A stretch of DNA of 64,000 bases, taken from Epithemia pelagica. Taxonomy: Eukaryota; Bacillariophyta; Bacillariophyceae; Surirellales; Surirellaceae. The first letter of the stretch is position 1. Each line of letters opens with the position of its first letter. The DNA lies in contig OX337229.1 of assembly GCA_946965045.2 (NCBI GenBank), positions 2,356,001 to 2,420,000 of the forward strand, in the 5' to 3' direction. Positions 52,301 through 62,911 of the stretch are shown in pieces. The notes under the pieces were generated by a model. That model ran no database searches and was not told the DNA's origin. It was given only the letters and a program-made list of their open reading frames with translations. Position numbers and translations under genes: made by a program.

Positions 52301-52450
52301 AGAGTCATTCTCAGTGGTGGGCATCGTCACAGGGTCCATTGTCCTTCCAGAAACATGGACACCATTGTCCATGTCCTGGGGCACGTCAACCGCGACTGGT
52401 CTCATTGGCACGGAATCGTGTTGGAGCGGAACTCCTCGTCGTTTCGGCAT
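49330..52450 (-). pseudogene. Zinc-ribbon DDE-type transposase-like gene, broken
   Basis: Two overlapping minus ORFs in different frames. ORF 1 (52450-51083, 455 aa) has a basic N-terminus, a Cys/His cluster (CKICSAKRLGTKPPKRPHHVF then CPRN), then two zinc-ribbon pairs, CPKCKTC and YYCPECKVTHAGND, and ends HGNGDFVSDLIYAAGP. ORF 2 (51135-49330, 601 aa) resumes with ALFDCCNEHGEVLLAILVKT, MYSDTFPHKKGYWEEL, RLGLFHFIRRITKTMR and GESKLESWHDNLAHFGN, like the catalytic half of a DDE/RNase H-fold transposase. An acidic and Gln-rich tail follows. The region expected to hold the first catalytic Asp is not apparent at the junction (about 51083-51135). No terminal inverted repeats were found. Confidence 0.6.
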
Positions 52451-52828
52451 TTTTCAGCAAGATTCCGTGGCTTTTTGCGCGTGACGCGCAATGTCTACAG
52501 GTAAGAGAAGACATGTCTTGTGTGATTATTCGTTAAGTATTTTGCTGTCTTGTCTATGTCTTGTGAAATTTCTAACCCAATCATGTATCTGCCATGTATT
52601 TCTGAGGCCCCTATGGTACCGTCCTAGCAAAAAAGCTAAACATTATAGGCGCCCGGAGTCCGTAGAATGAGACCGCCTCCGGTCGACGGGTGATGGTCGG
52701 ACGGACAATACATGGACATTGGACATGCGTTTCATAATCAATCACAACAACACACGCAGCTCCTTACTCCGTATCATTCTTGGGAGTCCTGTCTACCTTG
52801 TGTCATCGGTTGTCCTTTGGTTATCAGC

Positions 52829-53403
52829 ATGTCGGAAGTGAAGTATAAGCCACTGGATTACAAATTGAAACCGTATCCACATGTGGAAAAGGCTGAAGTA
52901 AGTAGAGCAAACCAGCGTGTGGTGTGAGTTCATCAAAGGAGGCGTCCCTTTCCAAGTCTACTTCACCTTGATTGTCGTGTGGGTGTTTTCGCTATCCCTA
53001 GATGGTACTCATGAGTGAAATTCGATGGAATCCATTGGAATGATAGATGGATGATCATTACTGTTCCTCACCGGTTTGTTTACTTCGGGTGCCGGTATCC
53101 CATTTTCTCTCTTTGTACTTCTCCTAGTACGGTCGCACGGAAGATCCGGTGGGTTATTTGAATGCTGTGGAACAACGAGCTCGAGAACGTCAGGTGGCGA
53201 TCGAAACAGTCCGTATTTTGCGAGATCGAGTCATTCTTTGCAAACGTAAACATGGTGTCAATGCCCATGAATATTGCCGAAGGGAGGCTCAGGATTATTT
53301 CGACGTGATTCAACAACGTAGCATGGGCCAGTTGCAACCGGAATGGAAGGATCCTGCCAAGAAAGAAGGTTGGACTGGATTTACCGAACCGTTTCAGAAA
53401 TAA
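52829..53403 (+). CDS. NDUFB10: NADH dehydrogenase (complex I) PDSW subunit, NDUFB10
   Basis: Two exons: 52829-52897 (MSEVKYKPLDYKLKPYPHVE...) and 53128-53403, joined by a 230-bp GTAAGT...CCTAG intron, giving 114 aa. The second exon matches the family: DPVGYLNAVEQRARERQVAI, then VRILRDRVILCKRKHGVNAH and EYCRREAQDYFDVI. The paired Cys are those of the conserved C-x(n)-C helices. NDUFB10 is an accessory membrane-arm subunit of mitochondrial complex I facing the intermembrane space. The length fits plant/algal members. No obvious presequence, as usual for this subunit. It lies upstream of the Miro gene on the same strand. Confidence 0.88.
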
Positions 53404-54289
53404 TTGCAATAGCGAAGAAAAGGTGCACGTGAAGACGAATGTCGGGGAGTATACACTGTTTCCATTACAAAGGAACAAAAATATGAAAAAACGGAGAGAA
53501 TGGTACACCTTTGTGTTTAAAGTGATTGATGGAAAGCCTATGAGGAAATAGGAAATGCGAACGTTTTTCTTTACGTAAAGAATAATTTGAGTTGTACCCT
53601 CGTCTCTTTCTCTTTGATAGTTCCCTAATCTTCGTACGCCGGTCTCCTACCGAGATGGTGGAACGCTGCATCGTTCGAAAGCTTTTGTTTTTATTGGCAT
53701 GTCAATGTCATGGAAGTATAGAGTAGTGTATGAGTCGACAGCAATAAGCATTTGTAATTTGTTTGTCCCCGGAAAGGGGCTTTTGAAGGACTTCCCAGCG
53801 AGTAAGTTCATTCCTCGGATCTTTTGGGTCTTATTTAATTTTCTATTCTCAACTCTCAACCCGTTTGGGATTGGATACTGCGCCCCACAAATCAGATCAC
53901 ACAAAGAACTTCGCGAGACACCCATCAGCCTTTTGTCCTTTTCTTTTTTCCATAGAGAGAGAATAGAGAAACAAGGTTGTGGTCTTATCGCTGTCGCTGT
54001 GTTCCGTATTTCTCTACATCTCAATCACTTTTGTTGGCTTTGGAGTTCGAAACAGCAATAGGAGAAGCAACGAATGAACACAGCCGTCTTTGTGCATTTC
54101 ATTTCATGTTTTTCTCGCTACGTGCTATTCTTCAAGACTGAAGACGAACTTTGGTGCGGAAGATCAAGGCCCACCTTCGAGCTCAAGTTTCTATCGATTC
54201 TGCACCCTTAGATCACTATCTGACCGGATTACGATCCATCCTGATAATCAGAGGAAACAAACTACCATTCAAATCGCCAAAAACTCAGG
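53404..54289. other. Intergenic region between NDUFB10 and Miro
   Basis: About 890 bp. An opposite-strand frame (53647-54024, 125 codons) has no domain. The stretch should hold the NDUFB10 3' end and the Miro promoter; no motif stands out. Confidence 0.4.
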
Positions 54290-57200
54290 ATGACGAAATC
54301 TGGAAGACAATACGGGGAAATCACCCAAAAGAATCGGTCCATTACGATTCTGGTAGTCGGAGATGGTGCGTGTATTCATTCGTTGATCAGGAAAAGAAAT
54401 GTAAAAGTCCGATCGTGTGTATGGAGCATATTCTAATGGTTCTTCTATGCTTGCTGTTGTTCTTTTTTGTTTCTTCGTGAACACAGAACAAGTGGGGAAA
54501 TCCTCTCTTATTTCTACATTTGTCTCACGTTATTTTGATCCTGATCCCTCCAATGTCGTACCTGGTGTCATGACGCGAGTGCAATTGCCTCCCACGCACA
54601 TTTGGACACATACCTTCTACGATGCCTCATGTCAACAGCGGCAACGGAAACAACCATCACGTGGCTCCCAATCATCCATGTACCGCGCTCCTCCAACCAC
54701 AACCAAAACAACACGAACGACCGTTACAACTGTCATTGTTGATTCGCAACGAGCCGATGTGGCATTGCAACAAGGCACGAAAGAATCCAACAACAGTCCA
54801 GCAGACGTGTCGGAGCAGCCATCAGAAATTGTTTTACCACCCAAACAAGTGGATTCCATCCTGTTGGTCCACGACTTGTCACGCCCCGAAACCTTGGCCC
54901 GACTTGAGCATCACTGGTTGCCCCTCCTCGAACGAACGTATCAAGGCAAGGTAAGAAGTCTGTCTTCTGTATACATAGTTTCGTTTCCCTTGGCTAATCG
55001 GTTGTCGATCATTCGTCCACGTGCCTCAAGGTCCCAGTGATTATCGCTGAAAATAAGCATGATTTGCTTTCTTCGTCGCATCTATCTGGCCCTGAATCCG
55101 CAACAGCAACAACAAGTGCCACCTCAACATCTGCGAATCCTTCGCCATCCACCCCGCCGGCGGCGGCCAATACAATCAACGCAAGTAATAGTCGACGTCG
55201 CCAATTTATTGTTGCTTTAATGCAACGTTTTCCCTTTGTCCGGCAATGCATCAAATGCAGTGCCAAGGACTTTTTGCACGTGGACGATGTCTTTCTCAAG
55301 ACGCAACAGGCTGTTCTGTATCCGTTTACCTCGGCATTGTACGATTTGGAGCAGGGACAATTGTCTACCGCCTGTCGTTGTGCTCTTTCACACATTTTTC
55401 GACTTTATCTGTCGCCACAATCGCATGAGCGACCCAATCAGGCGCTGTGGACACGGGAGGAATGGGAACGATTTACACAACAAGTAGTAGATTTGGAACA
55501 AGCCGTGGGAGCTGATTGGAATACCTGGAAGAAAATTGTCAAAGAGCAACAACAACAGCAACTGTCGGAATCCGCGAATGATGCTACTTCTCTGAATGAC
55601 CATGCATGGAACCAAGATGTCTTGGGCAATTTACCCGATGGAACGACCGGTTTTACCGTGGCAGGCTTTTGTGCAATTTATGATGTCTTGGTTCATCAAA
55701 ATCGGTTGGATTGTGTGTGGGAAACCTTGCGGAAATTTGGATATCAAGATGACTTGCAATTGCCCCCCTGTAATTTCACCGATGAGGATAGTTCCTTATT
55801 GCAAGATCAACAGCAGATTTCCATATCGAGTTTGGACCATGACGAACAACTCTTTCTAATGCAACTCTTTGAACAACACGCTTCTGTCACAATCGCGCAC
55901 ACATCCAGGGAGAGCAAGAGCAATGAACCTTCGTTGTTTCGGCACAAGGCCTTATCGGTACAGGATCTGTGCCGCGTCTTTGCCACCAGTGACCCACACT
56001 TGCCACCCTGGAATCCTGTCCGGGCCGCCACATTGTTTCAGGAATCACGAATAAAGCCTCACCAACATTTGCTTCCTCGGACGTCCCGGGCTCCTGTTGC
56101 CCAGGTGCAGCAGGGCGATGACGAGGAAGTCATGACTGTACCCAACCCATCCTTACCGGAACATCAAGAGGGCAGTACCAGTAGTACGCAGAGTCAAATC
56201 TCTCCTACACCACCGGTGTTGTCCACCAGCGGCATTTCCATTTTGAGTGCCTCGGACTCGATTCCTAGTTTGGGTTCCGCGGCTGCAGCATCTTCCTCAA
56301 CCGGGCGCATTGTTTCTGGCTTGATTCCTTGGGTTAGTTTATCTCAGATCACAAAACCGAATAGCACTGCCATGAATCTATTGGAGTGGATGGGGCATTG
56401 GCATTTAATGGTCGGGACGCATGCGGCCTTGACGCGATTAGAACTGTATCGATTGGGTTACGTACCATCGTGGTCGCCCATGAGACAATCGCAGCTATCT
56501 TCCAATAGTCCACCTTCCGAACAACCGCCAACGCGTTCAAGACAAACAACCACACCCTTGGAATCGAAGAGTTCCCCTTCGTTGGTCATGTCGTCCCTGA
56601 TTCAAAATACGCGACAAGTGCGTGTTTTGGTAATCAGCGAAGGATCAAATGCCAACAAGAATCCGAATCGACCTGCCATGACCAGTCAATTAATTCAATC
56701 ACTTTGCTGTAATGGGAACGTAGCTTCGTCAACGTCAACCATTCTCGTCGAACCAGAAGCGACTGTAGCTGATGATAATTCCGCTACATCAAAAGGAAGC
56801 ACAAAGTGTTGGATCGAAACATCACATGCGCATGTTTGTCTGAAGCGGAATCCGATCCCACATCGCCTAAATTCCTCGTCTCACCAACGAGACCTCGTGG
56901 TCCATTTTCTCTTTTATCATGTACCTCAAGAGTTAGTACCATTGGTACTTGATTTCAACGAAGGTGGCGAAAAGAATTGCAACAACGATCCAACAACCCA
57001 TTCCTTTGATTTAGTTATGCTCCCATTTGACGACATGTCGAGTCTGCAGCAATGTCAAGAATGGGAACGTCGATACATCAAAAAGTCCATGCCTCGGGTC
57101 TTTGTCTTGGTCACGCGAGACATTATGCATAATTCAAAATCAGCGGTCTTCCATGCGGCGACACGGCACTGTGTCAGGCAGGAACTGGATAATCAACCAC

Positions 57201-57637
57201 TGTTGTGGACCACAACACCTCGAATGACCGCTGCCAAGACTTCTACAGGTCCCTCTATTGTTCATGCGTCACAGGAGCAAGTAGCCTTTCTTACAGTCCT
57301 GGCTCGGTGTTGTATCCGTGGCGAATCGGGCCTTGAAGGTTTGTTATTGCTTCAGTCGAGTCCCTATGAGGCACAGAAACGTCGTCGCGAACAATGGTTG
57401 CAAACGATTGGATTGGGTGTTGTTGGTGTTGTGGTCGTGCTGGGCGTTGGATACTTTTCACTGGCCTCATCGTGGCTTAAAAGTTTTTTCACGTCCTCTT
57501 CGTCCACGACAGAAACTACCGCGACCAATGTAGCCTCTTCTGCGGCAGCAACTGGACATCACTCAATTCTTCTGGCACATGGTGAGGGGTCAACCTCGAT
57601 TTCTTCCAACTCAGCATCCGCGCGGACACGCAGTTAG
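54290..57637 (+). CDS. Miro-like mitochondrial Rho GTPase, divergent
   Basis: Three exons: 54290-54365, 54487-54950, 55031-57637, giving 1048 aa. The first intron splits the P-loop: ITILVVGDEQVGKSSLIST is recovered only by splicing (residues 24-31 GDEQVGKS). G4 is AENKHD (188-191), G5 is CSAKD. The order is GTPase, two EF-hand-like regions (LSHIFRLYLSPQSHERPN and LVHQNRLDCVWETLRKFGYQ...), a second GTPase-like domain (from about residue 710), then a membrane helix (LGVVGVVVVLGVGYF, about 973-990). Miro proteins sit in the outer mitochondrial membrane and control mitochondrial motility and contacts. Oddities: almost twice the usual ~620 aa, EF loops without the acidic Ca ligands, no P-loop in the second GTPase, and a 55-residue tail after the anchor. 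Confidence 0.82.
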
Positions 57638-58009
57638 CCAACTAAGTTGATCAGTTACACTATCCTATAGCCCGTACAAAGATAGCACGACGTTACGGCT
57701 CTAACGAAATAAACTCTGGTTAAAGACCTCGTCGCTTTTAAATTGTGACCAATGTGGTATCAGAGAAGACAGCACACAACGATAGTCATCAGCTGGTTGT
57801 AGAGATATTTGGTGCTGTGGATGAGTGATGTGGTTTTGTCCGGTACGGGATGACCAAGTGGCCAGAAGACACCAAATTTCCGAGGCTGCATCGAGAGGGA
57901 CAAACGAAATCGTAGTTTTCAATTGCCTCAATGCGCCATTGTGCGGCTCTTGTCGCTAACTTCTGGTCTAAAATAGATGGTTATTCCCATAATGTCCTGT
58001 TATTTAAGT
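57638..58009. other. Convergent 3' intergenic region
   Basis: 372 bp between the ends of the Miro-like gene and the TPR gene on the opposite strand. No ORF with support; it presumably holds both 3' UTRs. Confidence 0.5.
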
Positions 58010-60625
58010 TCATTGCCTTCTATTCATTGATTCACTAAGTCGATCCATTTCATCTCGAATGTCAAAGGCCAAACTACAATCTTGCAACGTAACATCTTGT
58101 TGACATTGGCTCCAGGCTTCGCCGAGTAATTTCTTGGCTTGAGCCGCATTCGTACCCTGTTCTTGTCCTGCTTCCTGTGTCATTAATAACAAGAGGGCCA
58201 ATTGGTATCGACAGTGCAACAATCTACGCCTCATTTGCTCCGAATCGCTGCTTTGTAAGGGCAATGAGGCCGCAAGCTGGCGCTCAAATCCTGTAATCGC
58301 CTCTCGGTACAAGGATTCTGCTTCTTCCACTACATCATTGGAAGCAACAACGCTATTTGTGGTAGTAGTCGAATCTGCAGTGGCCTGTTGTCGTTGCTGT
58401 TCTGTTTCCTGAAACAAAACATCGGCCAAACGACACATGGATTCAAGGGTATCATAATCCTGCACACCTAGTTTTTGTCGTCGTCCTTCCAAGGTTTGTC
58501 GATACAATCGTTTGGCCTCGTTCCATTCGGGCCCTGAAGGTGGGTACTCCTTGTGCAAGACATGGGCCAACTGGTCCGTAGCCATCCAGGTCAGGGTATG
58601 CTGTGCGCCGTAGGTATCGCGACACTTTGCCACTTCTTGTTCAAATTTGGACAATTCCTGCAATTGCGTCAAGCGATGTTGTGCCGCCAAGGCCAGTCTA
58701 CTGTTACTTTCTGAACTCCTCCCGGACACTTGTTGTGACTGTGACGGGGGCGCCTGTTCAGGGACGTCCGTTTGCTCCGGTTGTTTTTCGCAAGATGCAA
58801 TTTCTCGATACAATTGTTGCGCTTCGAGCAAGTTCTTGTTCTTGGCCTTGCGTGGTTGACGTCGCAACAATTCGGCCAATTGGTACATGGTCTCTAATGT
58901 CGTGGCGTGCGCATTGCCCAATTGCTTGCGTTGTCCGGCCAATGCTTGACGATACAACGATTCGGCTTCTTGGCGGGGCAAGGACTTGTCCGTTTGGTTT
59001 CCACATGAAGGGGCTTCTGATACTCCATCCTCTTCCTCCAGCACTCGGGCCAATTGAACCATGGCTTGCAAGGTTTCGACATGCTTCTCTCCCAATTTAT
59101 GACGGAATCCATGCCAGACTTGACGATACAAGAATTGAGCATCCTTCCATTCTTCCTGTTGCTGATAGAGATTGGCCAAGTTGTTGTATGTGGCCAATTG
59201 CAAACAGGTTGTCGTAGTGTGCTTCTTTTTCTTGACGGTCTGCGACGGAAATGAGAGGGACAACAAATCTTGTGGACGACAACATTGATCCAACACTTGT
59301 TGATACAAGGCTTGGGCCGCCTGTAAGTTACCTTGCCCATGCCACACGTTGGCCATGCGGTTCATATCCATTCCAATGGCCTGTCGGAGCTTGGCCACAA
59401 TCAATTGCTTGGCTTCCTTTTGATTGGTAGTAGAACCCAAAAGAGGAGCGACCGTTACGTCAATGTCGGAAGCTGACGACACAGAATCGAGTAAGCCTTG
59501 GTAGGCTTGGGGTAACCACGAGTGAGGAGGATTTGACTCATCGCCCTTATTGGTAGCTTTAGCCGAAGGGGGCCATAAAACCTCCATGGCGGCACCCGTT
59601 TGGGCCGCCCAATAGACGTACCACAAGACTTTGGCTTGTCGCAACGTGGATGGTAAAGTCCTGTTGCTAGACCCAGTGACCACTTGCCAAAGGTTGGTCC
59701 ACCAGCCACCTGTTCCAGTACTCGTCGTCGTGACGCTCTCTTCCTTCTCGTTTGGTTCCTTCGTGTCCGCATCTTCTTTGGTGGTTTCTTCATTGTGGAA
59801 CGACGACAAGAGCAAGGTGACGTGATGCATTTCCCTCAAGTGTTGAGGCATCTCATCCATCCATTGTTGGTTGCCACTGACGCATGACATCCATTCCATC
59901 CATATATATTCTTCGGTCTTGGCCTGTCCGTGAAAGGCGGCATGATATTCCAGTTGCTGCAACAACTCGTCCAAGGTGAGGGCCGTCGTGTCACGGTCAC
60001 CCGTCACAATCAACCGTGTCGGTTTGGACGACAAAGCCGGCGCGGGCAAGTAGCGGCCCAGTGGCAGACTGTTTTTCGGAGCAGTGGATGAACTGATTCC
60101 TGCCTGTAATAGGCTGCGTCGAATCAATTCTACCGTGGAACTGTGCTGGACGAACCACAATGGACAACCAAATTGCCTAAAGGCTTGAATGTAGGGCAGG
60201 TTACCAAATTCAGTCAACAACCACGACAATTGTACACCCTCCCAGCAACAAGTATCCTTCTCTTCCTTGTCTTTGTTAGTCGAGAGGTGCTGGATCAAGT
60301 CTTTCTTGGAAGATTCCTTAATGTCCTTCTGTGGCGAAGCTTTCATGTACAACTCGACCGCCAAGGTCACACATTGTTCGTCCGTCGGTGCGCTACTCTT
60401 GCTTTCGTGGTCGTCTTGCTCTTCCTTGTCGGTTCGAACTTGAGCCATCCAACGTTCAAAGGGAGTCGTTGTCGATGCTTTTGAGGAACGTTCCGACGAA
60501 GGAGACAATGACGGCTGCGCTTGTTGTGCCAGATAGTAGGCAATCCCTCCAGCTACCACCAAGGTTGTCGTTGCAGCTGCTGCGGTCACAGCCAGAGAGG
60601 CGGGACGGTTGTTGTTCGAAGACAT
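58010..60625 (-). CDS. Membrane-anchored kinesin-light-chain-like TPR protein
   Basis: Intronless, 871 aa from ATG 60625 (MSSNNNRPASL). An N-terminal hydrophobic helix (AAAATTTLVVAGGIAYYLAQ) suggests a signal anchor. The middle part (LRQAKVLWYVYWAAQTGAAM, MEWMSCVSGNQQWMDEMP) is unassigned. The C-terminal half has at least five TPRs of the kinesin-light-chain kind: LGEKHVETLQAMVQLARVLE, LGNAHATTLETMYQLAELL, YGAQHTLTWMATDQLAHVL and LGVQDYDTLESMCRLADVL, each followed by an A..LYRQ helix. TPRs bind partner proteins. The 3' end faces the Miro gene. A role at the mitochondrial surface is possible but is only suggested by the anchor and the neighbour. Confidence 0.8.
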   Translation of the reverse strand: MSSNNNRPASLAVTAAAATTTLVVAGGIAYYLAQQAQPSLSPSSERSSKASTTTPFERWMAQVRTDKEEQDDHESKSSAPTDEQCVTLAVELYMKASPQKDIKESSKKDLIQHLSTNKDKEEKDTCCWEGVQLSWLLTEFGNLPYIQAFRQFGCPLWFVQHSSTVELIRRSLLQAGISSSTAPKNSLPLGRYLPAPALSSKPTRLIVTGDRDTTALTLDELLQQLEYHAAFHGQAKTEEYIWMEWMSCVSGNQQWMDEMPQHLREMHHVTLLLSSFHNEETTKEDADTKEPNEKEESVTTTSTGTGGWWTNLWQVVTGSSNRTLPSTLRQAKVLWYVYWAAQTGAAMEVLWPPSAKATNKGDESNPPHSWLPQAYQGLLDSVSSASDIDVTVAPLLGSTTNQKEAKQLIVAKLRQAIGMDMNRMANVWHGQGNLQAAQALYQQVLDQCCRPQDLLSLSFPSQTVKKKKHTTTTCLQLATYNNLANLYQQQEEWKDAQFLYRQVWHGFRHKLGEKHVETLQAMVQLARVLEEEDGVSEAPSCGNQTDKSLPRQEAESLYRQALAGQRKQLGNAHATTLETMYQLAELLRRQPRKAKNKNLLEAQQLYREIASCEKQPEQTDVPEQAPPSQSQQVSGRSSESNSRLALAAQHRLTQLQELSKFEQEVAKCRDTYGAQHTLTWMATDQLAHVLHKEYPPSGPEWNEAKRLYRQTLEGRRQKLGVQDYDTLESMCRLADVLFQETEQQRQQATADSTTTTNSVVASNDVVEEAESLYREAITGFERQLAASLPLQSSDSEQMRRRLLHCRYQLALLLLMTQEAGQEQGTNAAQAKKLLGEAWSQCQQDVTLQDCSLAFDIRDEMDRLSESMNRRQ

Positions 60626-61171
60626 GGTTGTTCAATCGAGAGAGAAAACGTGTGAGAAAAAATGAACCAAGTCAGCTTGTCTGCGGTACCAAAATGAATC
60701 AACCCAAGCCCAAATCGGATCAATCTTTCACAAGCAATAGGGTCCGTATCCTTCGAGAGTTGGGATTTGCGATCGACGAGACCACAAGAGACGAGCTGAG
60801 ACCAAACAATGAGAGTTCACAGAGTGCCGCCTCTTTTCTCTCTTTTCTCTCTTTTCTCTCTTTTCTCTGTTTTTTGCTTTTTGTTGGATGAGCACAATGT
60901 CCGCATCATGGCCACATGGCTAATCGTACAAACACCCAGGGACGGGTGACGACACTCAAGGAACGGCTTCTTTTTCTTTTCTGGTCATTCATAATACACC
61001 CCATCTGTAACATTTTTACTCCCATATTAAACTTTATGTTCTCATGTATGGTATTCGATCGCTTAGAAGTAGGAATATATGGAATGTCACTTGATTCTCT
61101 CAATGACGTTGACATTGAGTAACAATTACTCGTAGCTCGTAGAGGCGGCTCATCCCCCAGATATTGTAGAA
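60626..61171. other. Intergenic region with CT-rich repeats
   Basis: 545 bp between divergently oriented genes. It includes about five copies of TCTCTTTTC (60833-60872) followed by a T-rich tract. This pyrimidine tract lies about 230 bp upstream of the TPR gene start and could be part of its promoter. Nothing else is recognisable. Confidence 0.45.
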
Positions 61172-62911
61172 ATGTCCGCTTACGTCTTGGGGAGAGGTGA
61201 CATCAGCAAACGGGAAATGGATACGAGTATATGCGAACCAAGAGAAACCGCCCACTCCGCCAGGAAGAAGCCGGCATCCGCCATGCTCCGATCCGTCACC
61301 ACCCGCTCCCAGTCTGGGGCACACAAGAAAGGAGGGACCCCTCCCAAGGAACCGAACCCGGACCAGCAAGCCACTCCAGGAAACACCACACTTGCTGCCG
61401 CCCTCCGTCGTGAACACAACGTCAATCCCATCACCCCTGATCCCTTTCAGCGCAAGAAAAACTACAACATCCACCAAACCAAAAAATCCTCCGAAAAAAA
61501 CCCAGAAAAAGAACCCACCGACAACACAGAAAAAGAAGACCACACCAACCAGAACAACACTCCTGACACAGACTCCCCCAACAACCACCCCCACAACCAA
61601 GAACACCACGACAAAACCGACACCAACAACAACAACACCATGACCGAAGAGACAACCACCCCAGAACACCACCAACCACCCTCCTCTGACAACGACAACG
61701 ACAACCCCACGAACGAGAACAGCACCACAGCAAACACCCAGAGAGACATCGACCGCTACACCTCCAACACGGCGACACCACCACACCGGCGCCAATACAC
61801 CAACCGAATCACAACCACCCAGGCACACCACCACGCCGAAGAAACAGAAGCAACCACCGAGAACGACGAGGAACACCAAGAAAACGACGACACCACCAAC
61901 GCAACACCCTCCACGACAACACCTCTCCCACCTCCGATCCGGAACCCCTATAAGTCTCCAACCACCAAGCCCCTGAATCACAGCGGAAACAAAGACCCAC
62001 CAGCCGCCATACACCTCAACCTGGTCGTCCGCCACAAGGCAAACCACCAGGAAGAAGCGGCTCTCCCACGTATCACAGAAAACGCCCTGAAACAACACTT
62101 CAACCAAGTCTTCCAACACCATGAACCGCGCGAGTACCCCATGTGGCTACAGGTCCACCGCGTAGAGTTCATCGAAACAAAACAACCAGCCCGACCGAAA
62201 GGAAACAACGAAAAAGGACAACGCGGCCATAGTTCATCCTTCCACCTCACCCTGCGTCTGGCACCAGCAAACGACGCCTTTGATATGGAAAACTACATCG
62301 AACAAGCCCTACGCTTCGCCACACAAATGTGGCACAAACACCACCGCGACGATTTTCGCAACGATGAACACGGTGCACAATGGATCCTACGCCATGGGGC
62401 ACAACAGTCAAACCCGACACTCAACCCCCGCTTCAAGGAGTTAGACGTCTACATCCCTGCATGCAACAACCGAAACTCAACGACGCAAGGAATTATCGCA
62501 GGAATTCCTGCACTCGCGGTCAAACACCGCCGCGGATACCTCGACATCGCCACCACCATCCATGATCACCTTTTCGGCCACCTCCCCAGCCAATTTCAAA
62601 TGTTCGATGATTTCAGCCAACATTTCGGTTGCAGAGACGGCACCTTCAGCGGAGACATGCGCAACAAACAACGAGGCCAGGTGCCAGTCATCTACTTCTC
62701 CGCGTCTTCGAGACACAACTTTGAATTATTCCTCCGCGCCTACAACGCCTTCCACCAGGCCGCCAAGGGAAACGAAATCACTTGGCGCGAAAACGCCCTA
62801 CAAGTGCTTCCCATCCCGAAGAACCAACAAACCAGAACCACCACTCTCGAGGCTCTAAAGGACCTTGACCAACATTTCGGAGCAGCGTCAGAATTCGCCT
62901 TCACCCACTGA
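61172..62911 (+). CDS. Thr/Asn/Pro-rich ORF, possible mobile-element ORF1
   Basis: 579 aa from ATG 61172 (MSAYVLGRGD). Residues about 60-270 are low complexity (Thr, Asn, His, Pro, Glu), ending at PPIRNPYKSPTTKPLN. The C-terminal 300 residues look folded: AAIHLNLVVRHKANHQEEAA, FHLTLRLAPANDAFDMENYI and GIPALAVKHRRGYLDIATTI, ending FGAASEFAFTH. An RNPYK-type box before a folded domain recalls ORF1 or ORF-A of diatom repeats, but I cannot name the family. The third codon position is strongly C-rich, unlike the host genes next door. The following ORF overlaps its end. Confidence 0.6.
   Translation: MSAYVLGRGDISKREMDTSICEPRETAHSARKKPASAMLRSVTTRSQSGAHKKGGTPPKEPNPDQQATPGNTTLAAALRREHNVNPITPDPFQRKKNYNIHQTKKSSEKNPEKEPTDNTEKEDHTNQNNTPDTDSPNNHPHNQEHHDKTDTNNNNTMTEETTTPEHHQPPSSDNDNDNPTNENSTTANTQRDIDRYTSNTATPPHRRQYTNRITTTQAHHHAEETEATTENDEEHQENDDTTNATPSTTTPLPPPIRNPYKSPTTKPLNHSGNKDPPAAIHLNLVVRHKANHQEEAALPRITENALKQHFNQVFQHHEPREYPMWLQVHRVEFIETKQPARPKGNNEKGQRGHSSSFHLTLRLAPANDAFDMENYIEQALRFATQMWHKHHRDDFRNDEHGAQWILRHGAQQSNPTLNPRFKELDVYIPACNNRNSTTQGIIAGIPALAVKHRRGYLDIATTIHDHLFGHLPSQFQMFDDFSQHFGCRDGTFSGDMRNKQRGQVPVIYFSASSRHNFELFLRAYNAFHQAAKGNEITWRENALQVLPIPKNQQTRTTTLEALKDLDQHFGAASEFAFTH

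Noticed and set aside
48455-52489. Terminal inverted repeats around the transposase-like gene
   Set aside because: A local inverted repeat (CGAAATGCG/CGCATTTCG near 48.5 kb) and a GCGCGTGACGCGC palindrome at 52477-52489 exist, but the two ends do not match each other.
53647-54024. 125-codon minus ORF between NDUFB10 and Miro
   Set aside because: No domain and no sign of a start context. It is probably a chance frame in the intergenic region.
54151-54480. 109-codon ORF at the start of the Miro gene
   Set aside because: It is in the wrong frame relative to the P-loop. The spliced frame from ATG 54290 restores the GTPase motif.
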